Assembly: GCA_910579805.1 (NCBI GenBank)
Contig: CAJTWM010000001.1
Location: 248,001 to 312,000, forward strand
Length of the DNA: 64,000 bases
DNA from: an uncultured Lachnospiraceae bacterium
Lineage (GTDB): Bacteria; Bacillota; Clostridia; Lachnospirales; Lachnospiraceae
Direction: 5' to 3'
The notes beneath the pieces were generated by a model. The model saw nothing but the letters and a program-made list of their open reading frames with translations. It was not told where the DNA came from and searched no databases. The position numbers and the translations under genes are program-made. Positions within the stretch are counted from its first letter, which is position 1, and every line of letters begins with the position of its first letter. Positions 26,325-35,174 of this stretch are shown piece after piece.

Positions 26325-27356
26325 TCAAAATCGGAACAGTTTCCGTATCCTTCTAAACACTCCGCGTAAAATCTTCATTACATAAGCGACGCCGTAGATC
26401 CGGCGCGCATTCAGTTTTCCGGCTAACAGCCTGATCCCCGTAAGTTTTTGGTTCAGGCGCTTATAAGCGGCGGATCTCTCCTTATAAACGGCCAGCTCTT
26501 CCCTGCACTGCTTAGCGGTAAACAGCTTTCCCTTTCTGTCCTGATACAAAAATCCTGTGTAAATATTCTGTTCCGATACCCAGTACCCGTCGGAAACATT
26601 ATGCCTTGCCCAATATTTAGGGGCAATGACGTTCTGCACCGTCTCGCTGGTAAAAACCGGAAAATAAGCAAAAGAGGAGTTGGCAAGCAGTAAATGTCTT
26701 GCATTTTTAAGGATCGCATAGTCCTTGGCAAGATCGAAATTGCAGGCCGGTATTCCCGGCAGGATCTTTCCCGCCTCCCTGACATCGTTGGTAATGATCA
26801 TAAACTTCATGTCGGGATTGATCTTTTTCATATTTTCCATACCGTGAAGCCAGTATTTCTTCTTTAAATAAAGCTCCGGAGAACCTAAATAATCGGAACA
26901 GCGCAGATGGATGATACACAGATCGTCCCGGCAATAGTCTTTACAGTCATATTCCTCTTTGACACGGAGCCACTCCCTTATCTCTTCTTTGTGTCTGATA
27001 TAGTAGTCTTCCGCCTGCATATTGCCGATAAGTAAAGTACCGTCCTCTACTTGGAACATCTGCCTGTCCGTCCCCGAAACATAGCAGCCGTGAGTCAGGT
27101 CATGTTTGGAGTTGCCCCGAAACAGCCTGTCCTCCTTTTCTTCATATACCTTCTGAAAATCCTCTCGCTTTGCCGGTTTTCCAAGATCCAGATCCATAAA
27201 ATAAAGACCGCAGTCGCTATGAATATTATTGGCAAAATTTTCGGGAGTAATCAATCCGAAATCATATCCCAGGTCTTTTGCAATACATCTTGTCGTCACA
27301 TAAAAAAACAACTGGTTCCCAAGTCCCGCCCCTTTAAATATTTCCGTTCCGAGCAT
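26325..27356 (-). CDS. GT11-like alpha-1,2-fucosyltransferase
   Basis: Protein of 343 residues. The N-terminal FKGAGLGNQLFFYV (8-21), the HLRCSDYLG block (the HxRRxD motif of GT11, here with Cys in place of the second Arg) and LLLANSSFAYFPVF are fucosyltransferase marks. A basic tail (residues ~295-343) may associate with the membrane. GGAGG lies seven bases before the ATG. The altered HxRRxD may mean a different donor or altered activity. It is encoded between the amidotransferase and GT17 genes. Confidence 0.75.
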   Translation of the reverse strand: MLGTEIFKGAGLGNQLFFYVTTRCIAKDLGYDFGLITPENFANNIHSDCGLYFMDLDLGKPAKREDFQKVYEEKEDRLFRGNSKHDLTHGCYVSGTDRQMFQVEDGTLLIGNMQAEDYYIRHKEEIREWLRVKEEYDCKDYCRDDLCIIHLRCSDYLGSPELYLKKKYWLHGMENMKKINPDMKFMIITNDVREAGKILPGIPACNFDLAKDYAILKNARHLLLANSSFAYFPVFTSETVQNVIAPKYWARHNVSDGYWVSEQNIYTGFLYQDRKGKLFTAKQCREELAVYKERSAAYKRLNQKLTGIRLLAGKLNARRIYGVAYVMKILRGVFRRIRKLFRF

Positions 27357-27371
27357 CTTCCGTCCTCCGTT

Positions 27372-29249
27372 TTAATTTTTATACTCCGCCATCCACTCCT
27401 GAAACATCAGGATATACCAGATCTGGATTCTCCAAATATCCTTTTCGGTAAAATCTTTCCATATCTTTTCCACCACATCGGGATTTAAGATCCCCTGCCG
27501 TTCGATGGCCTTTCTATCTAAAAGCGTTTCCGCCCACTCTCTAAGTTCCGGCTCTTTTAACCATTTCATGATCGGAATGGAAAATCCCTTTTTCGGGCGT
27601 TCCATCATCTCTTTGGGCACATACCTGTATAATACGTCCCTCAATACCCTTTTGCTCACGCCGTCTTTCTTTTTATACCCCACAGGCAGCGTCCACGCAA
27701 ATTCTACCACATCTTTGTCGAGCATGGGAACTCTTGTTTCTAAAGATACCGCCATTGCCGCACGGTCCACTTTGACTAAAATATCGTCCGGATGGTACAT
27801 GACCATGTCCATCAGCATAATATTATGCTGCAGGTCCTCAATGGCTCCGTACTTATATTCGCTGTGTTTATAAGGACATGGCTCGGTATTTTTACTTACC
27901 TTTAATGAAAGCGGTTCTTCCTGATTGGACAGTTCGTAAAGCCTTACCGGATCTTTTGCCCCTAAAAGCATTCCTTTTGTCTGATGCACTTTATCTTTGA
28001 TAAAAGGATTGTGTACAATCAGTTGGCTGCATAGTTTCCTTACCGGATAAGGCACGCTCTTCATTTTGTTCCAGATCCGGTCAATGGAATCGTACGTCAC
28101 ATAACCGCAGAACAGTTCGTCCCCGCCGTCTCCGCTCAAAGATACCGTAACATGCTCCCTCGTCATTTTGCTGACTAAAAAAGTGGGGATCTGGGAACTG
28201 TCGGCAAAGGGCTCCGCAAACATTTTGGCCAAAGACGGGATCACCTGTTTTGCATCCCGGTCGGTAATATACAGCTCCGTATGCTCCGTCCCCAAATGCT
28301 TTGCGATCTCCTTTGCATAAACCGCTTCGTTATATTCCTGCTCCTCCATCCCGATCGTAAAACTTTTTACTTTCCGGCCGCTAAGGGACTGCATCAGCGC
28401 TACCACCGTAGAACTGTCGATCCCCGCGGATAAAAAAGCGCCTACCGGAACGTCGGCTGCCATCTGTTCTTTGATCGAAGCCTTTAAAAGCCGTTCCAGC
28501 TCATCCGCCGCTTCCTTCCCACTTCCCGTAAATAAATGCTTCTGCCCGCTTACCGCCGCTTCTGTCATCGACCAGTAAGGACGTATCGTCACCTCTTTGT
28601 AAGGTGCCTCCAGCTCCAGAATGCATCCCGGTTCCAGCTTATAAATATCCTGATAGATCGAATAGGGCGCCGGAATGTAACCGTGTACAAAATAAAGCTG
28701 CAGCACCTTTTCCTCGATGGGATTGCAAAATCCTTTCAGGACCCGTATGCTCCCCAGATCGGAGGCAAATACAAATTCCCCGTTTACAAAACCGTAATAG
28801 AGCGGTTTTTCTCCTACTCTGTCACGCAAAAGCCATAATTTTTTTGTCTCCTGATCAAACAATGCAATGGCAAACATCCCTTTACACTGTCTGATCGTCT
28901 CTTCCACCCCGTAGCTTTCAAACGCTTCTAAAAGCACCTCGGTATCCGAAGATCCCTTAAACGCCGTTACCTTTCCTTCGTCAAGAAGTTTTTGAGCCAG
29001 CTTTTTGTAATTATAGATCTCCCCGTTATAGCAGATTGTAAACCTTCCGCTCCTGCTCGTCATGGGCTGTGAACCGGTTTCGGACAGATCCACGATGGAA
29101 AGTCTTCTATGCCCGAATACGACGCTTTCATCCCCGCTGCTCCAGATCCCGCCTGCATCCGGTCCTCTGTGAAGCATCCTATTATTCATATTTTCAATGT
29201 CTTCCCGCCAATTACCTCTTCGATTGCAAAATCCCGCAATGCCGCACAT
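27372..29249 (-). CDS. asnB: Asparagine synthase-type glutamine amidotransferase
   Basis: Protein of 625 residues. The mature N-terminus MCGIAGF exposes the catalytic Cys2 of class II glutaminases, with HRGPD and CYNGEIYN further on. The C-terminal synthetase domain has the PP-loop SAGIDSS (usual form SGGxDS) and SLSGDGGDELFCGY. The start is at 29249, where GGAGG sits five to six bases upstream; the longer frame to 29492 would translate the 35-base tandem repeats. In glycan loci such enzymes often amidate uronic acid or amino sugars rather than make Asn. A second copy is at 36298-38178. Substrate inferred as a sugar carboxylate. Confidence 0.88.
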   Translation of the reverse strand: MCGIAGFCNRRGNWREDIENMNNRMLHRGPDAGGIWSSGDESVVFGHRRLSIVDLSETGSQPMTSRSGRFTICYNGEIYNYKKLAQKLLDEGKVTAFKGSSDTEVLLEAFESYGVEETIRQCKGMFAIALFDQETKKLWLLRDRVGEKPLYYGFVNGEFVFASDLGSIRVLKGFCNPIEEKVLQLYFVHGYIPAPYSIYQDIYKLEPGCILELEAPYKEVTIRPYWSMTEAAVSGQKHLFTGSGKEAADELERLLKASIKEQMAADVPVGAFLSAGIDSSTVVALMQSLSGRKVKSFTIGMEEQEYNEAVYAKEIAKHLGTEHTELYITDRDAKQVIPSLAKMFAEPFADSSQIPTFLVSKMTREHVTVSLSGDGGDELFCGYVTYDSIDRIWNKMKSVPYPVRKLCSQLIVHNPFIKDKVHQTKGMLLGAKDPVRLYELSNQEEPLSLKVSKNTEPCPYKHSEYKYGAIEDLQHNIMLMDMVMYHPDDILVKVDRAAMAVSLETRVPMLDKDVVEFAWTLPVGYKKKDGVSKRVLRDVLYRYVPKEMMERPKKGFSIPIMKWLKEPELREWAETLLDRKAIERQGILNPDVVEKIWKDFTEKDIWRIQIWYILMFQEWMAEYKN

Positions 29250-29267
29250 AGTTTTCCTCCGTTCTGA

Positions 29268-29371
29268 CCGATGTGTACCGTTTGCTGATACCGCACCGTT
29301 CGCCGATGCGTACCGTTTACTGATACCGCACCGTTTGCCGATGCGTACCATTACTGGTGTGGCGCCGTTTG
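29268..29371 (-). repeat. Three tandem 34-35-base repeats
   Basis: Three units (29268-29302, 29303-29337, 29338-29371) lie just upstream of the amidotransferase start. The first two differ at three positions, and the third diverges in its middle. On the minus strand each unit holds AAACGGT-type half-repeats about 17 bases apart. The stop of the upstream GT2 gene falls inside the third unit. There are no spacers, so it is not CRISPR. Confidence 0.85.
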
Positions 29372-30271
29372 CCGTCCCAGCCGCTTTTTTATCGCATGAG
29401 GATACCCTTTTGTCACATTCCATTTCATGATCTCCCAAGCCCGCTTCGCATACTCTGCATAAGGAATCCGCATGGACTTTGCATATTTCCACCCAAGTTT
29501 ATAGGGAAACACAAACTGTTTTACGAAAAACTCCCTGCAGGCCTGATTCTCCCATGCCTGATACTCCCGATACAAAATCTCATAGTCCGTCAGTTTCCGC
29601 TGGTCGATCTCTTTAAAATCACAAGTATATTGGTTGTCATGCACGCCTATGGAGATCAGCGGTTCTGTGGTATAGGCAAAATTACTGTTCTTTTTTAAAA
29701 TACGCATAAATAAAAATACGTCCGAGGCAAAGGTGCTGCGCTCGTCAAAATAACAGCCGCAGGCCCGGTATATGACCGCGCTCGGCGCGCCGATCTCGTC
29801 GCCGGTGATCAAATGCCGATAATCCTTTGTGAATCCCTCGATAAATTCCTCCGTAGCGGCCCTCGCATAAGAATCGGAGGCCGATACCTGCATACTTCCG
29901 CAAAAAGCCAGCGCCGCCTCCGGCTGATCCTCCAAAAGCTTTACCAGCTTTTCCAGGCTGTCCCTGTAAGTAAACCAGTCGTCGCTGAACATGATCTTAA
30001 TGTAATCGCCTTTTGCAAGCTTCAGGGCTTCATTCCAGTTAAAAATATGCCCTAAAGGTTTTTCATTATGCCGGTACCTGCATTTGTGCAGACAGGGAAA
30101 CTCCTCTTTCGTTTCTTGTTTCCCGATCCATTCTTCTATGCGGGAATCGGTAGAATCATCCGTAATAATGATCTCTATATCCTGATAGGTCTGCTCATTA
30201 ACGGAACAGACCAAGTGTTTTACCTGTTCCAAATTGTTATAAGTCGGAATACAAATAGATACCTTTCCCAA
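29351..30271 (-). CDS. GT2-family glycosyltransferase
   Basis: GT-A enzyme of 306 residues: VSICIPTYNNLEQVKHLV, TDDSTD (37-42), the PLGHIFNWNEAL block and the metal site FSDDW (95-99). It has a long C-terminal region without membrane helices. GGAGGAGGAAG stands before the ATG at 30271. It is the first gene after composite element B, so it may start a transcript that continues through the second amidotransferase and on to the Wzy-like polymerase. Its stop lies in the tandem-repeat region. Donor unknown. Confidence 0.88.
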   Translation of the reverse strand: MGKVSICIPTYNNLEQVKHLVCSVNEQTYQDIEIIITDDSTDSRIEEWIGKQETKEEFPCLHKCRYRHNEKPLGHIFNWNEALKLAKGDYIKIMFSDDWFTYRDSLEKLVKLLEDQPEAALAFCGSMQVSASDSYARAATEEFIEGFTKDYRHLITGDEIGAPSAVIYRACGCYFDERSTFASDVFLFMRILKKNSNFAYTTEPLISIGVHDNQYTCDFKEIDQRKLTDYEILYREYQAWENQACREFFVKQFVFPYKLGWKYAKSMRIPYAEYAKRAWEIMKWNVTKGYPHAIKKRLGRQTAPHQ

Positions 30272-30319
30272 ACTTCCTCCTCCATGCCGCGGCTCTGCCG
30301 TGACATTTTCAATTTCACG

Positions 30320-30357
30320 CTAACTCCCATCCGCCCGCTTTTGCGGGCCTACAAATC
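30320..30357 (-). repeat. SD-hairpin repeat, copy 5 (part of composite element B)
   Basis: Minus-strand GATTTGTAGG, perfect stem GCCCGC / GCGGGC around an AAAA loop, then GGATGGGAGTTAGC. The GT2 start (30271) is about 50 bases further on and has its own GGAGG, so this copy is not the functional ribosome site. Confidence 0.7.
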
Positions 30358-30363
30358 TTGATG

Positions 30364-30388
30364 AAAAACGCCTGCTTTTGGCGTTTTT
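30364..30388 (-). terminator. Intrinsic terminator in composite element B
   Basis: AAAAACGCC pairs with GGCGTTTTT, identical to the hairpin at 19938-19962. It follows the DUF5672 gene and precedes the GT2 gene, so it may separate two transcripts. Confidence 0.6.
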
Positions 30389-30390
30389 CC

Positions 30391-30474
30391 GGGTGAAACT
30401 TAGAAGTTCTAAGGCAACCACGTTGCCTTTGCGAAATGCCCTCTGGCATGAGCGGCTAGAACTTCTTTTCACCC
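30391..30474 (-). ncRNA. Branched structured RNA, copy B
   Basis: Same closing stem as copy A (30456-30474 with 30391-30412), the last pair being a G-T wobble on the minus strand. Inner hairpins ATGCC-AGAG-GGCAT and GGCAAC-GTG-GTTGCC. Positions 30351-30431 are identical to 19925-20005 (81 bases). The ACAGC/GCTGT stem of copy A becomes ATGCC/GGCAT, with three base pairs changed on both sides. The DUF5672 gene ends inside the left arm (…ATA GGG TGA). Confidence 0.6.
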
Positions 30475-31218
30475 TATGAGCCAGTGCTTTATCTTTCGCA
30501 GCGGCTTTTTGATCCGCTCTATCAGTGTCGGTTTGATAAAATTAGGGTACTCCGCATTCGTTCCCCACCATTTATGAAAAACAAAAGGACGGATATTCCT
30601 GCCTTCCAGCTCCGGAATCATATGCTCGTGGCCAAAGTATACCGCTACCTCCAAGGGCGCATATGTCATCCCCTCCGCCTCAAATAAATGCCGCATCCTG
30701 CAGCAGATAAAACCGTCCTCATTAAAGCAGCCGTCTTCCGGCGTCCATGGCATATTGCTCTTTTTCGGAAATTCCATCAGCCTCTTGCTTCTGATAGAAA
30801 CACTGTTTCCCACTCTGCACAAATTTCCGTGAATATCCCGGTACATCAGATCGTTGGCAGGCATGGGCCATGGGGATCCGATATAATCATAATCAAGAAA
30901 TTCCTCCCTGAAACTTTCCGGATTGACCACAAATCCGTCGGCATGTACCAGAAGTGCAAATTCCGTATTGACATATTCTCCAAGCTCATAAACCGTCTTA
31001 TAATTAAAATCATCGATATGGGTCAGCTTGGACGTATGCTTATAATGGATCGCCTTTGGCAGCAAGAATGGCTTTCTGTGCGTTACCAAAACAGCTTCTC
31101 CAAAATCGATTCCCCGCATACTGTACTGCATCGCTTTTACGGTAGCTTTCACATTGACGCTTGTCATGGCGATCAGCGTCACGTTAGGAAGCTGCAATCT
31201 GCCGTTCTTTTTTTCCAT
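30469..31218 (-). CDS. DUF5672-family protein
   Basis: Protein of 249 residues with the DUF5672 pattern: LPNVTLIAMTSVNVKATVKA at the start, EFALLVHADGFVVNPE, DYDYIGSPWPM, CRVGNSVSIRSKRL and EDGFICC. The family is found beside glycosyltransferases and probably has a GT-A-like fold; VHADG may play the role of a DxD. The C-terminal RIKKPLRKIKHWLIG is basic and may touch the membrane. It follows the ABC exporter gene and its stop is in composite RNA element B. Enzyme activity not established. Confidence 0.8.
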   Translation of the reverse strand: MEKKNGRLQLPNVTLIAMTSVNVKATVKAMQYSMRGIDFGEAVLVTHRKPFLLPKAIHYKHTSKLTHIDDFNYKTVYELGEYVNTEFALLVHADGFVVNPESFREEFLDYDYIGSPWPMPANDLMYRDIHGNLCRVGNSVSIRSKRLMEFPKKSNMPWTPEDGCFNEDGFICCRMRHLFEAEGMTYAPLEVAVYFGHEHMIPELEGRNIRPFVFHKWWGTNAEYPNFIKPTLIERIKKPLRKIKHWLIG

Positions 31219-31300
31219 TCCGCCAGCCCTTTCCTTTCTGTTCTTTTTCTGTTCTTCCGGTTCTTCACAGTTTGTCCGTCCTTACCGGCATTCCGCTGCC

Positions 31301-33031
31301 TCAAAGCTTTGTCTCAACAATTTTCCCGTTTTCCACTTTGTAAATCATATCACACTGTTCGATCGTATTCAATCTGTGCGCAATGATGATCATCGTCTTC
31401 CTGCCGTGGAAACCGTTGATTGCCTCCATCAGCACTTTCTCCGTCTCATTATCAAGAGCGGAAGTGGCCTCGTCAAACACCAGAATCTCAGGGTTATGAT
31501 ACAACGCCCTTGCAATACCGATCCTCTGTCTCTGTCCGCCGGAAAGCCTTACCCCCCGGTCGCCGATAGCCGTATCCAGCCCTTGCGGAAGGGATTTCAC
31601 AAAATCTTTTAGCTGCGCCTCCTCCAGCACTTCCCATATCCGGTCGTCCGAAATCCCGGAGTCCGCGATGCCGAAAGCAATATTGTTCCTGATGGGTTCG
31701 TCCACAAGATAAATACTCTGCGGAATATAACCGATCATGGCAAGCCACGAAGGATAATTGTCAAATATATCCCTTCCGTCACAGGTAATACTACCCTTCC
31801 TCACAGTCAAAAGACCTAAAAGAATATCCACTATCGTCGATTTACCTGCGCCCGAAGTTCCCATGATCCCCACCGATTTTCCCCGCGGGATCACCATATC
31901 CGCACCGGAAAATATGTCTTTGTCCGTATTGGGATAGGCGTATTCTATCCGCTCCATACGGATCTCTTTTGTCAAAGTAAGGGGTTTTGCGTCCCATGTG
32001 TCTTTATTAGTCTTGGAGCCTGCAATCGCTAATTTATTCATATCCAGATTTTCATATAAGAAATCCAGACAGGGCTGTTCATAAGCCACATTTGTCATAT
32101 AAGTATTGATCCTGCTCACACTGGGAAGCAGCCTTGACGCCGCCACGCCTAGAGCGGCAAGCTGGGGAACCAGCGCCACCACGTCCGCGCCGGTACCGAT
32201 GTCGACCGCCAAATATCCAAGGATGCTGACCAAAAACACGGTTTCCATCAAAATTCTCGGCAGCGCGTTTAAAATGGCGTATCTCCTTGCGATCCCCGCG
32301 CCCACTTTTCCCGTCTCTTCGTAATTGTCCGCAAAAAAACTCTCCCTGTGCAGCACTTTTACGTCTTTGATCCCATAAATCGCTTCAATGCGCCATTTGG
32401 CGATGCGGGACTGGACTTTCAAATTTTTCTCGCCGTATCTGCTTAAATTAGGTTTCAGGACTTTTGTAATAATCAACGTCATAAGCAGCAGGATAAAGAT
32501 CATAAAACAGGTAATCTTAAAGCTGACGATCAGGGACACGATCCCCAGACAGACCGCGACCACAGCCTCCGTCGTCATAAGGATCAGATTGAGCAGCATG
32601 GAAAACACCTGCGGAATATCCGCATCCGTAATACGGAATACGGTAGGGATGTCCGCATCCAGATAAAATTCATAAGGACGGTTCAAAAACTCGCGAAGCA
32701 CCCTGCTGATCATCCGGTTTCTGTTATTTGCAATAAAACGGTTCTGCACATACTGTAAAAAGATCATATAAATACTTTTTACAATATACAAAACCATCAG
32801 CGCCACCAAAATGACTACGATCAGCGTGGTGGAATCCTCAATGCCAAGAAAGCCGCCGATCCATACCACATAAGGATTATTGGGCTGGATGATCGCCGCC
32901 GCCACCGGCAGGATCGCCGTAACGCCTACCGCCTCTAAAATACCGCCGATCAAAATAAGTATTGCCAAAATGGCCAAATGCGATTTTTGTTTTTTATCCA
33001 AAATGTAATTCAGTTCTTTTACAAGCTTCAT
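31301..33031 (-). CDS. ABC exporter, lipid-linked glycan flippase type (PglK-like)
   Basis: Half-transporter of 576 residues with a six-helix membrane domain and an ATPase domain: Walker A GTSGAGKST, signature LSGGQRQRIGIARAL, Walker B ILVFDEATSALD. The start ATG overlaps the stop of the upstream GT2 gene (ATGA at 33028-33031), so translation is coupled. It is closely similar in layout to the exporters at 10072 and 61563 and ends a group of glycosyltransferase genes. Most likely flips a lipid-linked oligosaccharide. Confidence 0.88.
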   Translation of the reverse strand: MKLVKELNYILDKKQKSHLAILAILILIGGILEAVGVTAILPVAAAIIQPNNPYVVWIGGFLGIEDSTTLIVVILVALMVLYIVKSIYMIFLQYVQNRFIANNRNRMISRVLREFLNRPYEFYLDADIPTVFRITDADIPQVFSMLLNLILMTTEAVVAVCLGIVSLIVSFKITCFMIFILLLMTLIITKVLKPNLSRYGEKNLKVQSRIAKWRIEAIYGIKDVKVLHRESFFADNYEETGKVGAGIARRYAILNALPRILMETVFLVSILGYLAVDIGTGADVVALVPQLAALGVAASRLLPSVSRINTYMTNVAYEQPCLDFLYENLDMNKLAIAGSKTNKDTWDAKPLTLTKEIRMERIEYAYPNTDKDIFSGADMVIPRGKSVGIMGTSGAGKSTIVDILLGLLTVRKGSITCDGRDIFDNYPSWLAMIGYIPQSIYLVDEPIRNNIAFGIADSGISDDRIWEVLEEAQLKDFVKSLPQGLDTAIGDRGVRLSGGQRQRIGIARALYHNPEILVFDEATSALDNETEKVLMEAINGFHGRKTMIIIAHRLNTIEQCDMIYKVENGKIVETKL

Positions 33032-34107
33032 CCTATATCCAAACCTTTCGTAATCCTTTTCCCACGCCTGTCATGCCATAATACAAACCGATAGTAAATT
33101 CCCGGAGCCCATACAAAGAGAAAAAGCCTCGCCTTGTCCGTCTTCTTTATCCCTTCTCCCTTCAGAGAACGTAAAATCCGCCCGCGATGCTTCGCCGCAT
33201 ATTCTTTTACGCGGCGCGCTTCTTTTTTTAACATTCTATCACGAAATCCCAAATAAAAATACAAAAGTCTCTTTCCAAAGCAAAAATATGCCAATTCCGC
33301 CTCTTTTCCAAAACCGTTTTGTTCGATCAGACGGATCTGCTCCGCCAAAAGAGGAATTTCTTTTTCTACCGTATGTTCCGCATCCCCGCAATGCATCAGG
33401 CTTTCTTCCCTGTCGTCGCAATAGTGGTAGAACGCATGGGGAAGGTAAACGCACTGCTTTGCTTCGCAAAATATTTCCGTGGAAAACAAAAGTTCTTCGG
33501 TCCGTTTTATGATTGGAAAGCGTTTCGGTCCGATCAGCTCCTTCGCAAACAGTTTGCCCCATACACTATGAGGAATCCTGATTTTTTCATCTTCCAATAA
33601 GTAATATTCCAATAATTCTTCCGAGGAAATCAACATCTCCTTATTTTTCGCCGTGTCCGCTTTCTTTTCCTGCTTTTCCCCGCTCTCCGGCAAATCTTCC
33701 TGCATATCCCCTTTCCGTTTTTCCTCGGCGGCCCGTAAATATCCGCAAACCGCAAGCGGCGCCTGATACTGTCCCGCAAAACGCACCATCAGAGCGATCA
33801 TTTCCTTTTCTATCCAATCGTCGCTGTCCACAAACACGATGTAATCTCCGCCCGCCTGCGCAAGTCCTTCGTTTCGTGCGGAAGATACGCCGCCGTTTTT
33901 CTTGTGTACGACTCTGATCCGTCCGTCCTTTTTTGCCGCCCTGTCGCAGAGCATGGGAGAAGTATCCGTAGAACCGTCGTCCACTAACAGGATTTCCAGA
34001 TTTGTATACGTCTGCTCCCTGACGGAGCGGATACATCGTTCCAGCTGCTTTTCCGTATTATAAACCGGTATAATAACGGAAACCCTTTTTTCTTCCTTTT
34101 CTCCCAT
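33028..34107 (-). CDS. GT2-family glycosyltransferase
   Basis: GT-A enzyme of 359 residues: VSVIIPVYNTEKQLERCI, DDGSTD (43-48), NGGVSSARNEGL (71-82) and VDSDDW (93-98), typical of EpsH/WcaA-like transferases. The start at 34107 is decided by AGGAGG with a five-base spacer; the longer frame to 34257 has an Arg-rich leader that overlaps the GT11 gene. The C-terminus is basic. The stop is shared with the ABC exporter start. Confidence 0.9.
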   Translation of the reverse strand: MGEKEEKRVSVIIPVYNTEKQLERCIRSVREQTYTNLEILLVDDGSTDTSPMLCDRAAKKDGRIRVVHKKNGGVSSARNEGLAQAGGDYIVFVDSDDWIEKEMIALMVRFAGQYQAPLAVCGYLRAAEEKRKGDMQEDLPESGEKQEKKADTAKNKEMLISSEELLEYYLLEDEKIRIPHSVWGKLFAKELIGPKRFPIIKRTEELLFSTEIFCEAKQCVYLPHAFYHYCDDREESLMHCGDAEHTVEKEIPLLAEQIRLIEQNGFGKEAELAYFCFGKRLLYFYLGFRDRMLKKEARRVKEYAAKHRGRILRSLKGEGIKKTDKARLFLFVWAPGIYYRFVLWHDRRGKRITKGLDIG

Positions 34108-34208
34108 TCTCTCCTCCTTCCTGTGGGGCTCTGTGCGGATCCGGCGTATCGTCCGTACCGGCCCGCTTATTTTTTCTTGTCCCGGCATCCTCTCCCCAAC
34201 CGGCCGTC

Positions 34209-35141
34209 TTAAAACCGCTTCATGCCGTCTCCGTCGATCAGAACCCATCCTTTCCACTCTTTTGCCGTTTCCCCGGGCGTGATCTTTTGATAACGGTCAA
34301 AAAGAAGGGGGCGGATCATTACCTTATCTTCTCTCACGGAAAGTCTTGCCGCCCACATACTGAACGTAGAGTTGGCACAGATATGATATTTGCATAAGCT
34401 CATCAACATACAGTCATAAAAGCTGTCCTTTCCATGATTCCAGTCGACAAACTCGGCGTCCAGATCCTGATACGTTTTTTTGGCATATTCCGTATCATCC
34501 GAAAAAATGTATAATTTCAACGGTTTGTTTTCACTAACCATCCCGCTGTTTTTTCTCTCCTCATAAACTTCCTTCACATAAGAAAGGGCGCTCCGGTAAT
34601 ACTTTTCCGTGCAAATATCCCGGTATCTGTCAATGCAGGACGGATCTAAATAATCGCTCCTTCTTATATGCAGAAATACGGATTCCTCCCGTTGAATCCT
34701 TTCCGCATACTCCCTGTTCTTGAAAAGGCTGCTTACCGGAAACCGGATCTTCTCCTGCAAAAGAGGCAGAATATCCGAAATATAGGCTTCGCTGTTCCAG
34801 TAACCGTCCAAATATACCCCGTCCAGTTCAAACACCCTTCGGTCAAAGCGGTCGTTCTCCCGAAAAAGTTTTGCCCTCGACCCGAACAATTTTCTCCGCA
34901 CACGGCTGAAAAAGGCCCTGCTGTCGTCCGTAAGGGAAAATCTCTCTTTCGGCGTACAGACTTCATAGGAAAGCCCGTCTAAATAAGGCAGTTCCAACGC
35001 CCGCTTTTCCGGTTCCCGCGCCCCCGGCAGATAATCACCGATATCCAATTTTACTTCCCTTCCAAGGCTTTTCAGCTTTTCATAAAGCGCATAACAATAA
35101 AGCTGATTCCCAAAGCCCCCAACCACATGTATGATCACCAT
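34209..35141 (-). CDS. GT11-family alpha-1,2-fucosyltransferase
   Basis: Protein of 310 residues with full GT11 marks: VVGGFGNQLYCYAL (6-19), DGYWNSEAYI, the GDP-fucose-binding HIRRSDYLD (158-166), FSDD and NSTFSMWAA. It should move fucose from GDP-fucose to a galactose-type acceptor at the 2-position. No GDP-fucose synthesis genes lie in this window, so the donor comes from elsewhere. GGGA lies upstream of the ATG. Its fucose donor requirement matches the second GT11-like gene at 26325. Confidence 0.88.
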   Translation of the reverse strand: MVIIHVVGGFGNQLYCYALYEKLKSLGREVKLDIGDYLPGAREPEKRALELPYLDGLSYEVCTPKERFSLTDDSRAFFSRVRRKLFGSRAKLFRENDRFDRRVFELDGVYLDGYWNSEAYISDILPLLQEKIRFPVSSLFKNREYAERIQREESVFLHIRRSDYLDPSCIDRYRDICTEKYYRSALSYVKEVYEERKNSGMVSENKPLKLYIFSDDTEYAKKTYQDLDAEFVDWNHGKDSFYDCMLMSLCKYHICANSTFSMWAARLSVREDKVMIRPLLFDRYQKITPGETAKEWKGWVLIDGDGMKRF

Positions 35142-35174
35142 ATCTCTGTCCCAAGCTTCCCTTCCGGTTTATCT

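Noticed and set aside
29268..29371. CRISPR array
   Set aside because: Three directly joined units with no spacers and no cas genes.
29250..29492. N-terminal extension of the amidotransferase
   Set aside because: The extension translates the tandem repeats, and class II amidotransferases need Cys directly after the start Met, as in MCGIAGF at 29249.
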